Shown here piece by piece: positions 10,115 to 21,100 of a DNA stretch of 64,000 nucleotides. A program made the translations under genes and the position numbers. The stretch's first letter is position 1, and every line of letters begins with the position of its first letter. Location of the stretch: the NCBI GenBank assembly GCA_973895155.1, contig OZ316895.1:6262001-6326000 (forward strand), given 5' to 3'. Below the pieces are notes generated by a model, which worked only from the letters and a program-made list of their open reading frames with translations, made no database searches and was not told the origin of the DNA. This stretch comes from Marsupella aquatica. Taxonomy: Eukaryota; Marchantiophyta.

Positions 10115-10145
10115 GCCCTGGGCCCTCAGCTTATGAAATAACAAA

Positions 10146-11629
10146 ACACCAGCAACACCATTTTGCTATGGAGTATAAATTATGGTGAGATGGCGAGTTA
10201 TCCCCTATTTAGCACAGTACTCTTCAAATTCTACTGAAGTGTACTCCCCACCATTGTCTGACCTCAGACTCTTCACCCTTGTATCCAAAACCTTAACCGT
10301 GTTTCCCATCTGCTTCTCCACTTGGGCTTTCTACTTTATACAAATGGACAAGACATCAGATTTATGCGTCATGAAATAAATCCATACAAATCTTGAATAA
10401 TCGTCAATAAAGGATACATAGTACAATTTTCCAGAGTGTGAGGGAGTCGAGGATGGTCCCCACACGTCACTATGTATGTACTCAAGAACCGCTTTGGAAC
10501 AATGAGTTCCAACACCGAAAGCACGACGATGCTGCTTTCCAAAAATGTAATGCTCATAGAAATCCAATTTACAAGACTGCAAATAAAAAATGAGCTCATT
10601 ATTCCGCAAGATAGCCAAACCCTTTTCACTCATGTGGCCTAGCCGTGAATGCCATAGTTGAGTCATTTCCTCGTGAGACTTGGTTATATTGGCCTCTCCA
10701 CATACTGTATTGCCCTACAGCACATACAAATTCTTGTGTCTGCTCCCCTTCAAAATCACTGTCTCTCCCGACATGACTTGAAGTTTACCATCAATTACTC
10801 GCCATTGATGACCATTTATATCCAACACACCGAGTGAAATCAAATTTTTATGCATGCCAAGTACAAACCTGACTCCGAACACTGTGCGCACAATGCCATC
10901 AAACATTTGAATCTTTATAGACCCAATACCCTTAACTCGACAAGAGTGATCATTTCCCATCAAAACTAAATCGTTTGACACAAAATAAGAATTGAAATAC
11001 TCACAAATATAACAAATGTGAAAAGAGCAAGCGCAATCAAGAATCCACACATAATTTTCTCTCCTAGAGGATGGGCATAGGGTATACTCCTGACTTCATA
11101 AAACATACTCATCATTGAGTAAATCAACTTCTCCATCAGCACTAGCCACATTGGCTGATGAAGATTCAGCTGCCTTACCCTTACAATCCCTCTTAATGTG
11201 ACCAACCTTGTGACACTTCCAACAGACTACTAGCTTTCTCTATTGGGACTTCCTCCTTGAAGCAAATATTGTCCTAGATTTACTTAATCCCTTGCCATTC
11301 ATGCGCTACTCGGGATGCCGTTGTGACCTCCCACGATTCACATTCAAGGTAGCACCAGATGACGATGCTGTCTAGGCTTGATCCAATTTCTTTGTGCATT
11401 ATCTGACGGCAAAGAGCTTATCACCTCATTGTATGAAATAGACTTCAGATTTCTATACAAGAGAACCTGCTTCAAACCCTGATAAGATGGTGGTAAGGGG
11501 CTGAGAAGAAGCAAGGCCTTGTCCTCTTCTTCAATGCCCTTACCGAGATTAGACAAATCAACAGCTAGGCTATCGAATTCATCCAAGTGATCTTGAAGCT
11601 TGTTCCCCTCTTTGAGCCTAAGGCTCATC
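10146..11629 (-). pseudogene. Copia integrase N-terminus, protease and gag C-terminus remains
   Basis: The minus strand resumes copia order. At 10331-10666 are the GAG-pre-integrase motif (LWHSRLGHMSEKG), the integrase start HSDVWGPSSTPSHSG and IDDYSRFVW. At 10715-11050 is the protease start WILDCACSFHICYI with VSNDLVLMGNDHSC. At 11344-11643 is the gag segment LQDHLDEFDSLAVDLSNLG. Frames change between these blocks. The protease triplet is DCA as in the young copy, so the unusual residue is a family trait rather than a new mutation. Confidence 0.88.
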
Positions 11630-11925
11630 CTTGGGGGTCTCACTACATGGGGACCTCCCCATCACCTGCGACGTTTTTAGGCCTTGGACCCCCTAAAATG
11701 TAAGAAAAAATATTATTTTTTAACCCCTATAAAGTTGGAATATTCTTGGAATATTCCAAAAATTGGATTAAAAAGGCCCTAATGTTCTTATAAGTCTCAA
11801 AATTGAATTTAAAAGACCCTATTGTTCTTCTACAAAAATTCTTAAGTCTTCCCTTACAACCAATAAAATGACCCTATCCTTCGTCGCACATGATATGCCA
11901 TTTTTGTGGAAGTGAAACCCCCGAG
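11630..11925. mobile_element. hAT-like MITE inserted in the old copia gag
   Basis: A 296-bp insertion interrupts gag homology. It starts CTTGGGGGTCTCACTACATG and ends AAGTGAAACCCCCGAG, giving imperfect terminal inverted repeats. The flanks repeat GGCTCATC at 11622-11629 and 11926-11933, a perfect 8-bp target duplication. It shares its interior with copies at 35982-37039 and 50276-50702. It has no coding capacity. The 8-bp duplication suggests hAT-type transposition. Confidence 0.9.
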
Positions 11926-11933
11926 GGCTCATC

Positions 11934-12470
11934 AAGAGAGACTTCTTATACAATCGGTCTGATGCATCCTCTCGATAGTACTTCTCCCTTAGGACTTTGA
12001 ACAGAGATGCACAATCCACGCAGTCATCCAACTTCTTGATGATATGCGACTTCAGATAAAGCATCACCGCATTCACTGCAATTACTTGTTCCTGCCTCCA
12101 CCTCTTTAGTGGAATCTCCTCCTCATCATCGTACATCTCTCGTGTAGAGAGAAGATGATCTAGGTCCATAGCACGAAGAACTCATTTCACTTGCTTCTCC
12201 CAGAGCAAGTAGTCCGTACGTCCATCATACTTTTCCACCTCAAACTTGACACCTCCAAACTTGGATGCCATCTATTTTTCCTTCACAACTCCTCTACTCA
12301 CTGCACCGGTGATCGTACCGATATCACATGCGCTTCCTCCTGCTCTTCTCTCTCCACCTCAACCCGTCGTGGTAATCTTTGTGCTTCAAGCTCCACATCT
12401 TCAAAAATCTCCTTCGAATCACTCATGTAATAAATGCAAGAAAAAATGACCTTTTAGTCAACTTCTTCAA
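11934..12470 (-). pseudogene. Copia gag N-terminal remains
   Basis: The frame at 11934-12169 keeps IKKLDDCVDCASLFKVLREKYYREDASDRLYKKSLLMS, which aligns with the gag region of the young copy around 61140-61320. Upstream (12170-12470) the aligned sequence is degraded, with the former start region near 12269. Confidence 0.8.
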
Positions 12471-12799
12471 AAAAACTCAAAACTTATCACCGCCACGTAG
12501 CCCACAAGCCTAGCTCTCCAATGCTGAAAACCAGAATCAAAACCAAACTTCGACGTAAAACTTATTCACTTTGGTCGAGCTGGGTAAAACTTGGAATTCT
12601 CCCCCGTTTTGACCACCTTGGGGAATAACCAAAATGTGAACTAGTACCCGATGTTGGAAATGCAATTTGATTGGTGCACCACATGGCCAACTCTAATAGC
12701 TACCTCCTTGCCAAAGATGAACAAAAAAAGTTACCAATCGGCAGATGGAATCTTTGACGGACGGCCAAAAACATGCTCTCTATTTTTTGGGAATATTCT

Positions 12800-13490
12800 T
12801 GCACAGAGCAGCAGGGCTCATAGGGGGTCGTTCCCCCTGTCCAAGTGGTTAAAGTGGAGGGTGGTAGGTCCCGGGATCCGGCAGCCAATGGAGAGGGAGG
12901 AAAAGAAATCCCAAAAGAAATAAAAACAAATAAGGCCTAAAGGGGGTTTAAAGCCCCTTTATAAAAATGGGCATTTAACCGGGGTGGGATACCGGGCGGC
13001 TACATATGCAGCCGCATACAGGCAGGAGGCACCGACCGAGAAAGCACGGTCGCAAAGAGGATCGCCGGGCGGGGAGCAAAAGCTTGAGGGGGAGGGGTCG
13101 CCCGGGCCACAACCCGTGGGCAGCAAAGGGTGTGCGAGGGGGGAAAAAACCGGCTGCGGCGCGCATAGGCAGCAAGGAGGGTGGGGTGGCGGATGGCGAA
13201 CGGATTGATGAGGCTGGGGGTGAGGAAACGTGTGTAGTAGACACACACAAAAGTGTGTGTATAAACACACAAAAGTGTGGGGACCCCTAAAAAATACAAA
13301 GGAAAAAATTGCCAAAGAACCCAAATTTACACTCATCACCGGCAAGGGCCCTAAAGACTCTCCCCTCGAAGGTGTGATGGAGGTAGAGAGAGAGAGAGAG
13401 CCATAAATGGAGTATTTTTTGAACAAAAAATTGCTCCGTAAGAAATCCAAAAATGCTTGTGGAAATCAAATGAGAAGAGCTTGCACCTTG
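12800..13490. other. GC-rich block replacing copia leader sequence
   Basis: Homology to the copia leader stops near 12800 and resumes near 13500-13640. The intervening sequence is GC- and purine-rich and different in style. It has adjacent hairpins built from ACACAC-AAAA-GTGTGT near 13239-13276 and a GA dinucleotide run at about 13385-13400. Overlapping frames in several phases are a product of composition. It probably represents an insertion or gene-conversion tract of unknown origin. Confidence 0.5.
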
Positions 13491-14145
13491 TAACGTTCGG
13501 AGTACGGTAAGGAATCAGAAGCCGATGTCGGTGAGTTGGAATAATTTGCGCACCCGCACCGTTTGCTGGTCAATCAGTGGAAAAAGTTCAGAACTCCTTC
13601 CTCCCGTGGGCAACAATGTCAATCTTGGACTCAAAAGGATCACCTCTTCGTGATCTATCCGTTCAGCCCAAGCACTTCACGTCTCTCCCTCCGATTCGAG
13701 CGCAACGACGAGAAACCCCACTCAGGCAAAAGAAGACTCCATAGCCGATCAAAAAATCAGAACGCTTATTTTGCTCGTCCCGTTGCACACGGTACTCACT
13801 TGGTAACAAATCAGCTACCCCTCCCCCTCACGCAGAGTTAAAGTATGCAACATCTCCTTTGCCGTAGAGCTCACACCGTCGAGAAAACAAACTCTGGTCC
13901 CTCCTCCAAAAAATCGTCGAACACGAATGTTGCCAACTTTCTTCACAAAATCCAGAACGACGAAAACTTAGATCTCTCCGCACCACGAACTCCGTTCAGC
14001 GATTTCTTTGCACCATTAGAAAGTCCTTGCCCTGATCTATCCGTTGAGCCCATAAACTCCAATTTCCATGCGACGAAACTCCGGGAAATCCACCGTTAAT
14101 TAACGCTGGAAAAACCGTCACGAACACACGTCACCTCCCAGGCAT

Positions 14146-14157
14146 GCTCTGATACCA
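14146..14157 (-). other. tRNA-iMet primer binding site of the old copia copy
   Basis: The minus strand reads TGGTATCAGAGC two bases inside the LTR, complementary to the 3' end of plant initiator methionine tRNA, the standard copia primer. Confidence 0.88.
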
Positions 14158-14159
14158 AT

Positions 14160-14501
14160 TGTTGAGTGTAGATGACAATCGCAACGGTAAGCACATGACA
14201 CATCCAACGCGCAAGTAGTCGACACAAGAGATACGTGATTCACCTCCTCGAGGCTACGTCCACGGGACCACACAAGAGAGCTTTATTGAACTCTAAGCCC
14301 ATCGGCTATACCAAGTCTCTACAGTGTAAGTTCTCCTCATCTCTCATGTGACTCCATAACAATGAGCCTAAGTTTCATTATCCAAACACACACCGCTTGA
14401 CATATAGTGTGCATCCTAGTTAACCTAACCACGTCTCTGACTATGATTAGCCTAACTACGGTTACATGTCGTAACCCTAGACCTTGAGTAAATACCTAAC
14501 A
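14160..14501 (-). repeat. 5' LTR of the old copia copy (342 bp)
   Basis: It begins TGTTGAGTG and ends CCTAACA. It aligns with the 457-bp LTRs of the young element but lacks their tandem array of 18-bp GTTGTACC units, having instead about 100 bp of related, non-repetitive sequence. Confidence 0.9.
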
Positions 14502-14895
14502 GGGTGGGGGGGGGGGGCTTGTTCTCTACTTATTGACAAGCTTGGCCGCATATGTCTTTTGACGCATGGATTCATTACTTCACATTTGATAGCAACTTTA
14601 TGGCTTCATTCCACTGCTTCTTAAATGGCCCTATAATTGCTCCTCGCTCCTACTTGTGGCTTGAACTTACCAAATCTTCTGATACACCCTAAACTTGTTG
14701 CCACCTTATCCTTATGGACAGATCCGACTGCTTACCAAAAATATACCTTGGGTGATTGAACTAAGGCATGGATTCATGAGGTTGCCACCTCTTCTTAGGC
14801 GAGTCAACGGGCATGCAGTCCCCCCAGTGGCTCTTGTCCCTTAGCTTTGATCATGAGCTATGGCCTTTCTCATTGTCAATTTGGAGCGGTCATTG
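14502..14895. other. No gene; G-run beside the LTR
   Basis: A G-homopolymer run (about 14506-14517) follows the LTR. The rest is ordinary non-coding sequence without long frames. Confidence 0.5.
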
Positions 14896-15148
14896 GGGCA
14901 TCTCAAAGCTTGGAAATTATGGATGATGACATTCAATCATAAAGAATAGGTCATAACTTTCTCACTAGACTTTGTAAAAGTTTTTTTTGGTGTTTTCTTT
15001 CACCAGCCTCTAGAGTGACTAATGGTTATGGCATAAGACCAATACATATGGCAAAAAGCTATGGACTATGAATTCTATATCCCATAACTTTGTGTGTCCA
15101 TAACTAGTGAATTAAGGTACGTCAAATTGCGCCAGCTTTGAGATGCCC
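14896..15148. mobile_element. Small fold-back element (MITE-like)
   Basis: The ends are a perfect 15-bp inverted pair: GGGCATCTCAAAGCT at 14896-14910 and its reverse complement at 15134-15148. The 253-bp unit has no coding frame. A target duplication is not clear; short ATT words flank both sides. Confidence 0.6.
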
Positions 15149-16969
15149 TAATATTGATACAATTTGCAAGCAGAACCAAGCTTGGTAAGTACGTGTCTCA
15201 CAATTATCTGAATTACTTCGATACAGTAGTTCGCTTTGTGAAGTGGGGACGCTCGTTGAACACTTGAATTCAACCGACTAAACAATTCATTAATTCGATT
15301 GACCATGATCACTGACTTCATGTGACGAGAGGGAAAATGAAGTCCCACTGATGGCAGACGTGGCCATTTGAGTCCACCTCCAGCTTGGTTACAGTTCATA
15401 AAACAATGCAAGATCTTCGACCAGTACGAAGTCCAAACGTGTTCGCAAACGGGACGATTGTTAGTGTTTCGTACAGTAGTGGCTCCCCAGCTTCTTGCTA
15501 GGACTTTCGATTGGGCCCTGTGAAGGAAGAAAGTGGGGGTGGGATCGATGGTCTCACTGCACCGCCTTAATTCTTCGTGTTGCTGGGCTCGAATTAGAGA
15601 AACCAACAACCCTTAGCTTGAATCAGAATGATGGAGAGAAAATGCACTTCAGCTATCGCTAATAACACCAATAATTTTGCGCTGTGGGGTGAGGAAAATC
15701 TACAGTCCCCGCTTTTGTAGTTCGAGGGCATGAGAATGATGAGGGGAGACCACTGTTCTATCATAAGTAGTACAGTAGTGGGTTCGGCACTTGGGCCCGG
15801 GCTTCGAAATTGCTCTCCTTGCACTAATTAAGGCACTGCCGGTCGTGCATGCCTTTTAGTGGGCCTTTTAGCTGTCAGTGAGGACAGTCTGAGGGGATAT
15901 TGAGGTCAATCCCGACCGAAGTCAAGTCATCTCCAATTCTCCGTCATGATTTCTGTGATTCGAATCTGCTGTAAAAGGCTCCTATCTCATTTGATCCAAA
16001 TACAACTGACAATGCTTTGCACAACAGCGAGGAGCTACTGTGCAATATTACGTCTAGTTCAAGGTCAGACCTCTTTGAAAGAATCTCCACTATTTTATGT
16101 TCAAATTTATGACTACCAATACTGTACAATCATCCAGCACTCCAGCATAGCATACAAAGTGTTGGGACTTGACGCTTGTCCGGAGACTCTAACTGCTAAT
16201 GGTTAGGTATACAATGTTGGCTGCATACTCAAAAGTTACTATCCAAGAAGGAACACTGGACACCTAAAAACAGTGATGATAGTCGATTACACATCACATG
16301 ACCGGATTGGATTCCAAGTCCTACATGCAAGCAACCTGTATTAATTGCTTAGTTTATAAAGTCGGCAAACTAACATTGCTAACCAGCCCGGTGAACTATG
16401 AAGTAGGTGCATCCTAGTAAGCCGCTAGAAGTGAAAGGCAACTGGAAGTACAATCTACTAAACAAATAAGATACACTACTCGGTTGAGAGACTGAATGCG
16501 TAGAGCTCATGTGTTAAGAGTTTGTGCCTTGCTAGAAGTTAAGCAGTCAACATGATATTGAAGAAGCTGCACAAGATCCGGGGAAAAATCTCCTGAAGTC
16601 CTAAGAGGTCTGTTCAATCCCCTCTTCTATGTAACAATCTAGCGAATTGAACAGTGGTCGATCTCGAGGTTTTGTGATACAGCAAAAATTGTAGGTCCTC
16701 ACGTCCTGACTTCGTGCTTCTGTTCATGTGTGACTCTCCGAACGCGAGAATGTCACAATTAGGCACCAACAATTTCAAAATTGGCCGACCGCTCGTTGCC
16801 GACCATGACTCGTCCCAATTCAATTTATCCTGGTGAGGTGTTCGCGCTGTTCAATTGGCTGGAATGTTGGGCATAAGCTTAGAACAATGAACTCCTTCCT
16901 TTACCACGGTCGTAGCAAAAGCATACTCTGCTATGTTAACTCAGGACATGCATGACGAATTCGTGCACT
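15149..16969. other. No supported gene
   Basis: Several short frames exist on both strands (for example 15148-15609 minus), but none shows a recognisable motif, and their starts and ends do not fit good splice sites. It may include 3' sequence of the neighbouring minus-strand gene. Confidence 0.4.
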
Positions 16970-17744
16970 TCAAGCAGAAAGGGCGAATCGATCATTTTCA
17001 TCCAACTTAAACAAAGCGAGTCCAGTTTGTCCTGCAGCGACGCGCACAACATCTACTGCGTATGATTGAAGCAGAGTATGCATTCCTGCTCCAAGATAAA
17101 CCTTGCCGATAGTGTGATCTATTTCACTTGGCACAATCTGATGGCACATCAATTCACACGCGACTGATTTCTGACTAGTGTTACTTTACTTTCCAACCAC
17201 GAAGCGGTACCCGTACTGCCCATTATCGTTCGCTCTGGCACATCTCGACAATGAACAGTCAAAATGAGGGTAAGGAGGGATGGGGCGGGAAAAAGTGGAA
17301 AAAAATTTAGAATAGTTTACAAAATCGTTGCCATCACTTACTATCTCACGGATCTTTTCAACAATTTCTGATCGTCTCTCACTGGACCAACGGACTTCAC
17401 CGCGCTTTCGTGCCACCCTGAGCGAGTCATGACCGTGATGCGTTTCTTGAATTTGTCAACTTGGGTCCCATATGAAGCCTTTAGCTGTCGTCTTTACAAT
17501 CACGATAACATAATAATTCCTGATGAAGGTTTCGTTTGGTCTAACCACTGCAATTAAACTAGGCCGGCGCTCCATACCAACCCAGCACCAACGTGTGCAA
17601 CGTGTTGAGCTTTGGCTTTAAAAGGCACAATGACATTGACCCCAAATGCCAGCAATTTCTTGTAATGGCTTGTGAGCTACGAAAACATGTCCACGAAAGA
17701 GCCTTGACCTCTTGAGCTGCAGATATCTTGACCACAAAGCCCAA
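16970..17744 (-). CDS. Possible small multi-exon gene, function unknown
   Basis: I do not recognise this gene. On the minus strand three pieces look protein-like. Near 17560-17680 a frame reads LLAFGVNVIVPFKAKAQH. Near 17350-17440 a frame reads RVARKRGEVRWSSERR. At 16970-17163 a possible final exon begins after a CAG acceptor at 17164-17166; it reads VYLGAGMHTLLQSYAVDVV and ends FALSA then a stop. A candidate donor (CC then GTGAGA, about 17348) would join the second piece to the third in phase. A strong GTAAGT nearby would not. The exon joins are inferred, the pieces may not belong together, and the whole could be chance. It lies 1.0 kb downstream of the GT90 gene on the same strand. Confidence 0.25.
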
Positions 17745-18155
17745 GGAGCATTTGTAATCCTACCCGCACACAATTGCACGATCCACCATCAGATAGCGCA
17801 GACCAAGTTTCGACTGTGATTGTCTCCTTGTAAAGATGCTCAGCCTTCCATCAGGACTTCCAGAGGACAACAGACCAACTATTCCTTACTATCGATATAG
17901 CCATGGACTGGCAGTTTGCTGCAAGAAAGATGCACGTTCCGTATTATTATGTACAAAGGCTAAACTAAACTCTGACTCGATGTTGATGTAACTTCCCAGT
18001 CTTGACTGATGAGGATCAGCCCGTTCAAGGCTTGCGACCCGTTACTTAACCTCCACATGTAGAACCGACCCCTAACTGACGTTCCGGAACTGTCCAAGAA
18101 GCCTGTGGGGCAAGTGGCTGTATGCCTGAACTGTAATCGATACTAGAAATCGTTG

Positions 18156-21100
18156 TCATGTTGGTAAAATAGTTTCCCAGTCAGGTTCTAATTTCTTTTC
18201 TGTACTCTCCGACATTTGGCAGGGTAGTGGATTAGTTGGCATAACTTTCAAAGATCGCAGGAGGGTGTCTTTGTCTATTCCTGGTTTTACTAGGCATAGA
18301 ACTTGATCTATAGTGACCAACTGTGCAGATCCTTGGACTGGCTGAAACTTCAGCAACTGTGCATACTCCCGTAGTAGGTGAAACATGTAACCATACACAT
18401 TCTCCATACTCAAATCATTTCGCATAAAGTCTTGTCCAGCCTTTCCAATCTTAATAGCCTGTCAGTGCCACGACGGATTACATATCAAGATAGATATTCA
18501 GAACAAACTCTGGTGTAAAGTGAGAATATGTCTACGTTGAAAGATCGAAATGGTACAATCTTTCATTACCGTCTACCGTCAAACACAAAGAAACAAAACT
18601 TAATTTTTAATCTCTTTAATGGCTCAATAAGTTGGTTTTTTGAAGATTAAGAGCAGTCCTACTCATCTCTCTGTATTAACTCTTTGTAAAACCAGACGAC
18701 ACATAATTGCTACTCGTTACTAGTACTTCGTTGCATAATTTAGAGGAAAATTCCCAGGGAGAGGGTTTTACCTGTGTCTCATTTGCGACGGCCCACTCGA
18801 CTTCTCTGTCCAAGGCTTCACACAGCTGTGGAGCAACCAGCTCTGAGGGCCTTATAGGTATATAATGCACCCATTGCCGAAGTCCACGTGAATAGAAATC
18901 ATACTGGAAGGGTGAGATCGCTAGGGTCGGAGACCCACAAGCAAAGATGTACTTCAAGCTGACGGACCACCCATTTCCTTCAGTGTAAATCATGTACCTG
19001 CAGTGATCAAAGATGCAAACCTGAGCAATTGTCTTGCAGCATAGCCCATTTTCTTTTTCCTCATCAAAAATCCTCTTGAGTGATCTTACAGCCTCCAATT
19101 TCCAATACAACAGACGGAAAGCAAAACAAGGCTTCTTTGTGAAGATTACTTGTGAGTGCATTGGTCCTCCAATCTGGAATGCTCTTTTCCGTGGGAGATT
19201 TCCTCGTCCCAATTCTGTTAGAACAATCCAGAAGCAAGCCACGTGCATCAGTTCCGTTTAGATAAGCTGGAATCCTTTCAAAACATGCCCTTCATCCAGA
19301 TCATGTACGTTGACCCCACTGTCCTTGTCTGAACCAGAAAGCAGGTCCCAAACCTCCCTGCAGACCTAAACTGAACCTAAACGGAAGGAAAACAAGTACT
19401 TGGGCTTGAACCCCTATTTTTGTAAACACATCCGTGACCGCAAGTACAAAGAAAGAGCTGCATATCTCGGTCACAGCACCATGAAAACAAACTCCATCGG
19501 CCCGAAGGTCGTTCCCTGACATCTGATCGGAACATTTCACTAGCAACATATTTTAGAAGCAGTGCAGTGAAACCGCTACAGAAGTTAGAGATTTAGTTTT
19601 AAACTCGAAGCATTACCTGGGACCGAATTTCTGTAAACTTTGCATGATGGCAATGCTGAAGTTCCCTCCGATGAGGAGCACCAACGTAAGGGTTTCCCGT
19701 CCAGTACGCTGTTGGGGCCTTTGCCTCCCAGTCCATTTTTTCAGAACCTTTGACAATTGTTTCACGTTTTTCATCCCACGATGATATCATCAACTCAGAC
19801 CTAGACATTTCAGCACAAGGAAACTTCAGATCCAGCCTCGCATGCCTGCCAGTCTAGATGCAACAGGATAACGCTTTAAGTCGTGGACATCCAAGAGGTC
19901 TGTGGGTGGTCCCTTATCTTCACTAAAGTACTGTAAGGATGCTGCATTCTGTTTATGACCGCCGTTTTTTATGCTGGCAAGAATCGGGAGATTGCAGCTA
20001 ATGCAAGTATTGTAAGAACTTATCTGGGATGTGAGAGAAGTTATCTATGCCCGGAAGCTATGTGAGCTAGGTTCTAAACTAAAGATGCTGAAAATCCTAA
20101 GACATGAGTACGGAAATGAATAAATTCATTGAGACCATCCTTCTAAATAAAGAAAATTGGAAGCCCAAATACGCCACGCATCATGATTGCAACGGGGATC
20201 ATGAGCGCTTTGTTGTGGACACCTCCAAAGCGAGCTTTGCGGGACCGCCCACAAAAAACCAGATGAACGATTCTTTCTAAGCATCATTTAAATTGGCAAT
20301 AGACGGATTTGCAATAAAGGCTCACACAAAGGTCGACACTTAAAAAAAAACAATATGGTAGGACTACCTATGCCAGGTACGATATTCCGCATGTGATCGA
20401 ATAACTGAAATCTATGGACACCGCGCCGTGTAAATTAGCTCTAAACAATGTCAACTCCGCTCAGTGTTTGGTCAGTCTGTGTAGCATGTTAAGATTGTTT
20501 AATTTAGTGAAATGTGTCATAGTCGTCGAAAACATCATCACATAAAATGTGTGGACTAGACAACTTCTCCTCTAGAGAAAGCTAGGAACCTCGAAACGCA
20601 GGAGTTGATCCAAGCTTCGGTTGATCGAAGGCACAATTGAATCTGCAAATGCCTGTCGGCCACTACAGAGGGGTTTATCGATGTAAAAGACTGGGGGCTC
20701 TACGTTATTGCAACCCTGCACACCAACAGCGGCAATCAACCTAATGGAAATAGGACTGAGTCTGAAAGAATCGAAAAGAGTGGGTTGAGTATACGCACCA
20801 ACCCCAGAATGTCCAGTCCGGAAAAGGGATATCATAATGTCCATGGTTGGAGTCATACGCAAACAGAACAGCTGCGCTTCCACTCTTTGGCACTCGAGGT
20901 ACGTCGTCACAATTGAACACAAACTCCAGATCCGGTACTTGTCCTTTAAATTTCTCCAGAAATAACAATAGCCCCCACACATCGAAAACTGCCCGATTCA
21001 TAAAACATGACAAGTACCTTTCAACGTACAGCTTGCCGTCTAAAATGACAATCCTGAAAAAAGAGGATGGCTTGGCCAACTCGATCATTTCATGCGTTAT

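Larger units (their letters stand above)
8214..14501 (-). mobile_element. Old, truncated and rearranged Ty1/copia retrotransposon
   Basis: This stretch is a degenerate copy of the same family as the young copia element at 56690-63257. Its 5' LTR (14160-14501), primer site, leader, gag, protease, integrase and the first part of RT can be aligned piece by piece. The remaining RT, RNase H and 3' LTR are missing: the copy stops abruptly at 8214, equivalent to about 58387 in the young element. Within it there is an inverted integrase segment (9808-10114), a MITE insertion (11630-11925) and unrelated GC-rich sequence (about 12800-13490). Stops and frameshifts are frequent. Confidence 0.9.

Noticed and set aside
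12825-12885. tRNA or SINE promoter (GTGGTTAAAG followed by GGTCCCGGGATCC)
   Set aside because: The A-box-like and B-box-like words are far too close for a tRNA, and no cloverleaf can be drawn.
12959-13450. Several long overlapping frames on both strands
   Set aside because: They come from GC-rich composition and simple repeats; the frames overlap in five phases with no motif.
19075-19248. Upstream extension of GT90 exon 4 (frame open to 19248)
   Set aside because: The extra 58 residues have no family match, and a splice acceptor at 19075-19076 gives correct phase and alignment, so this is intron 3.
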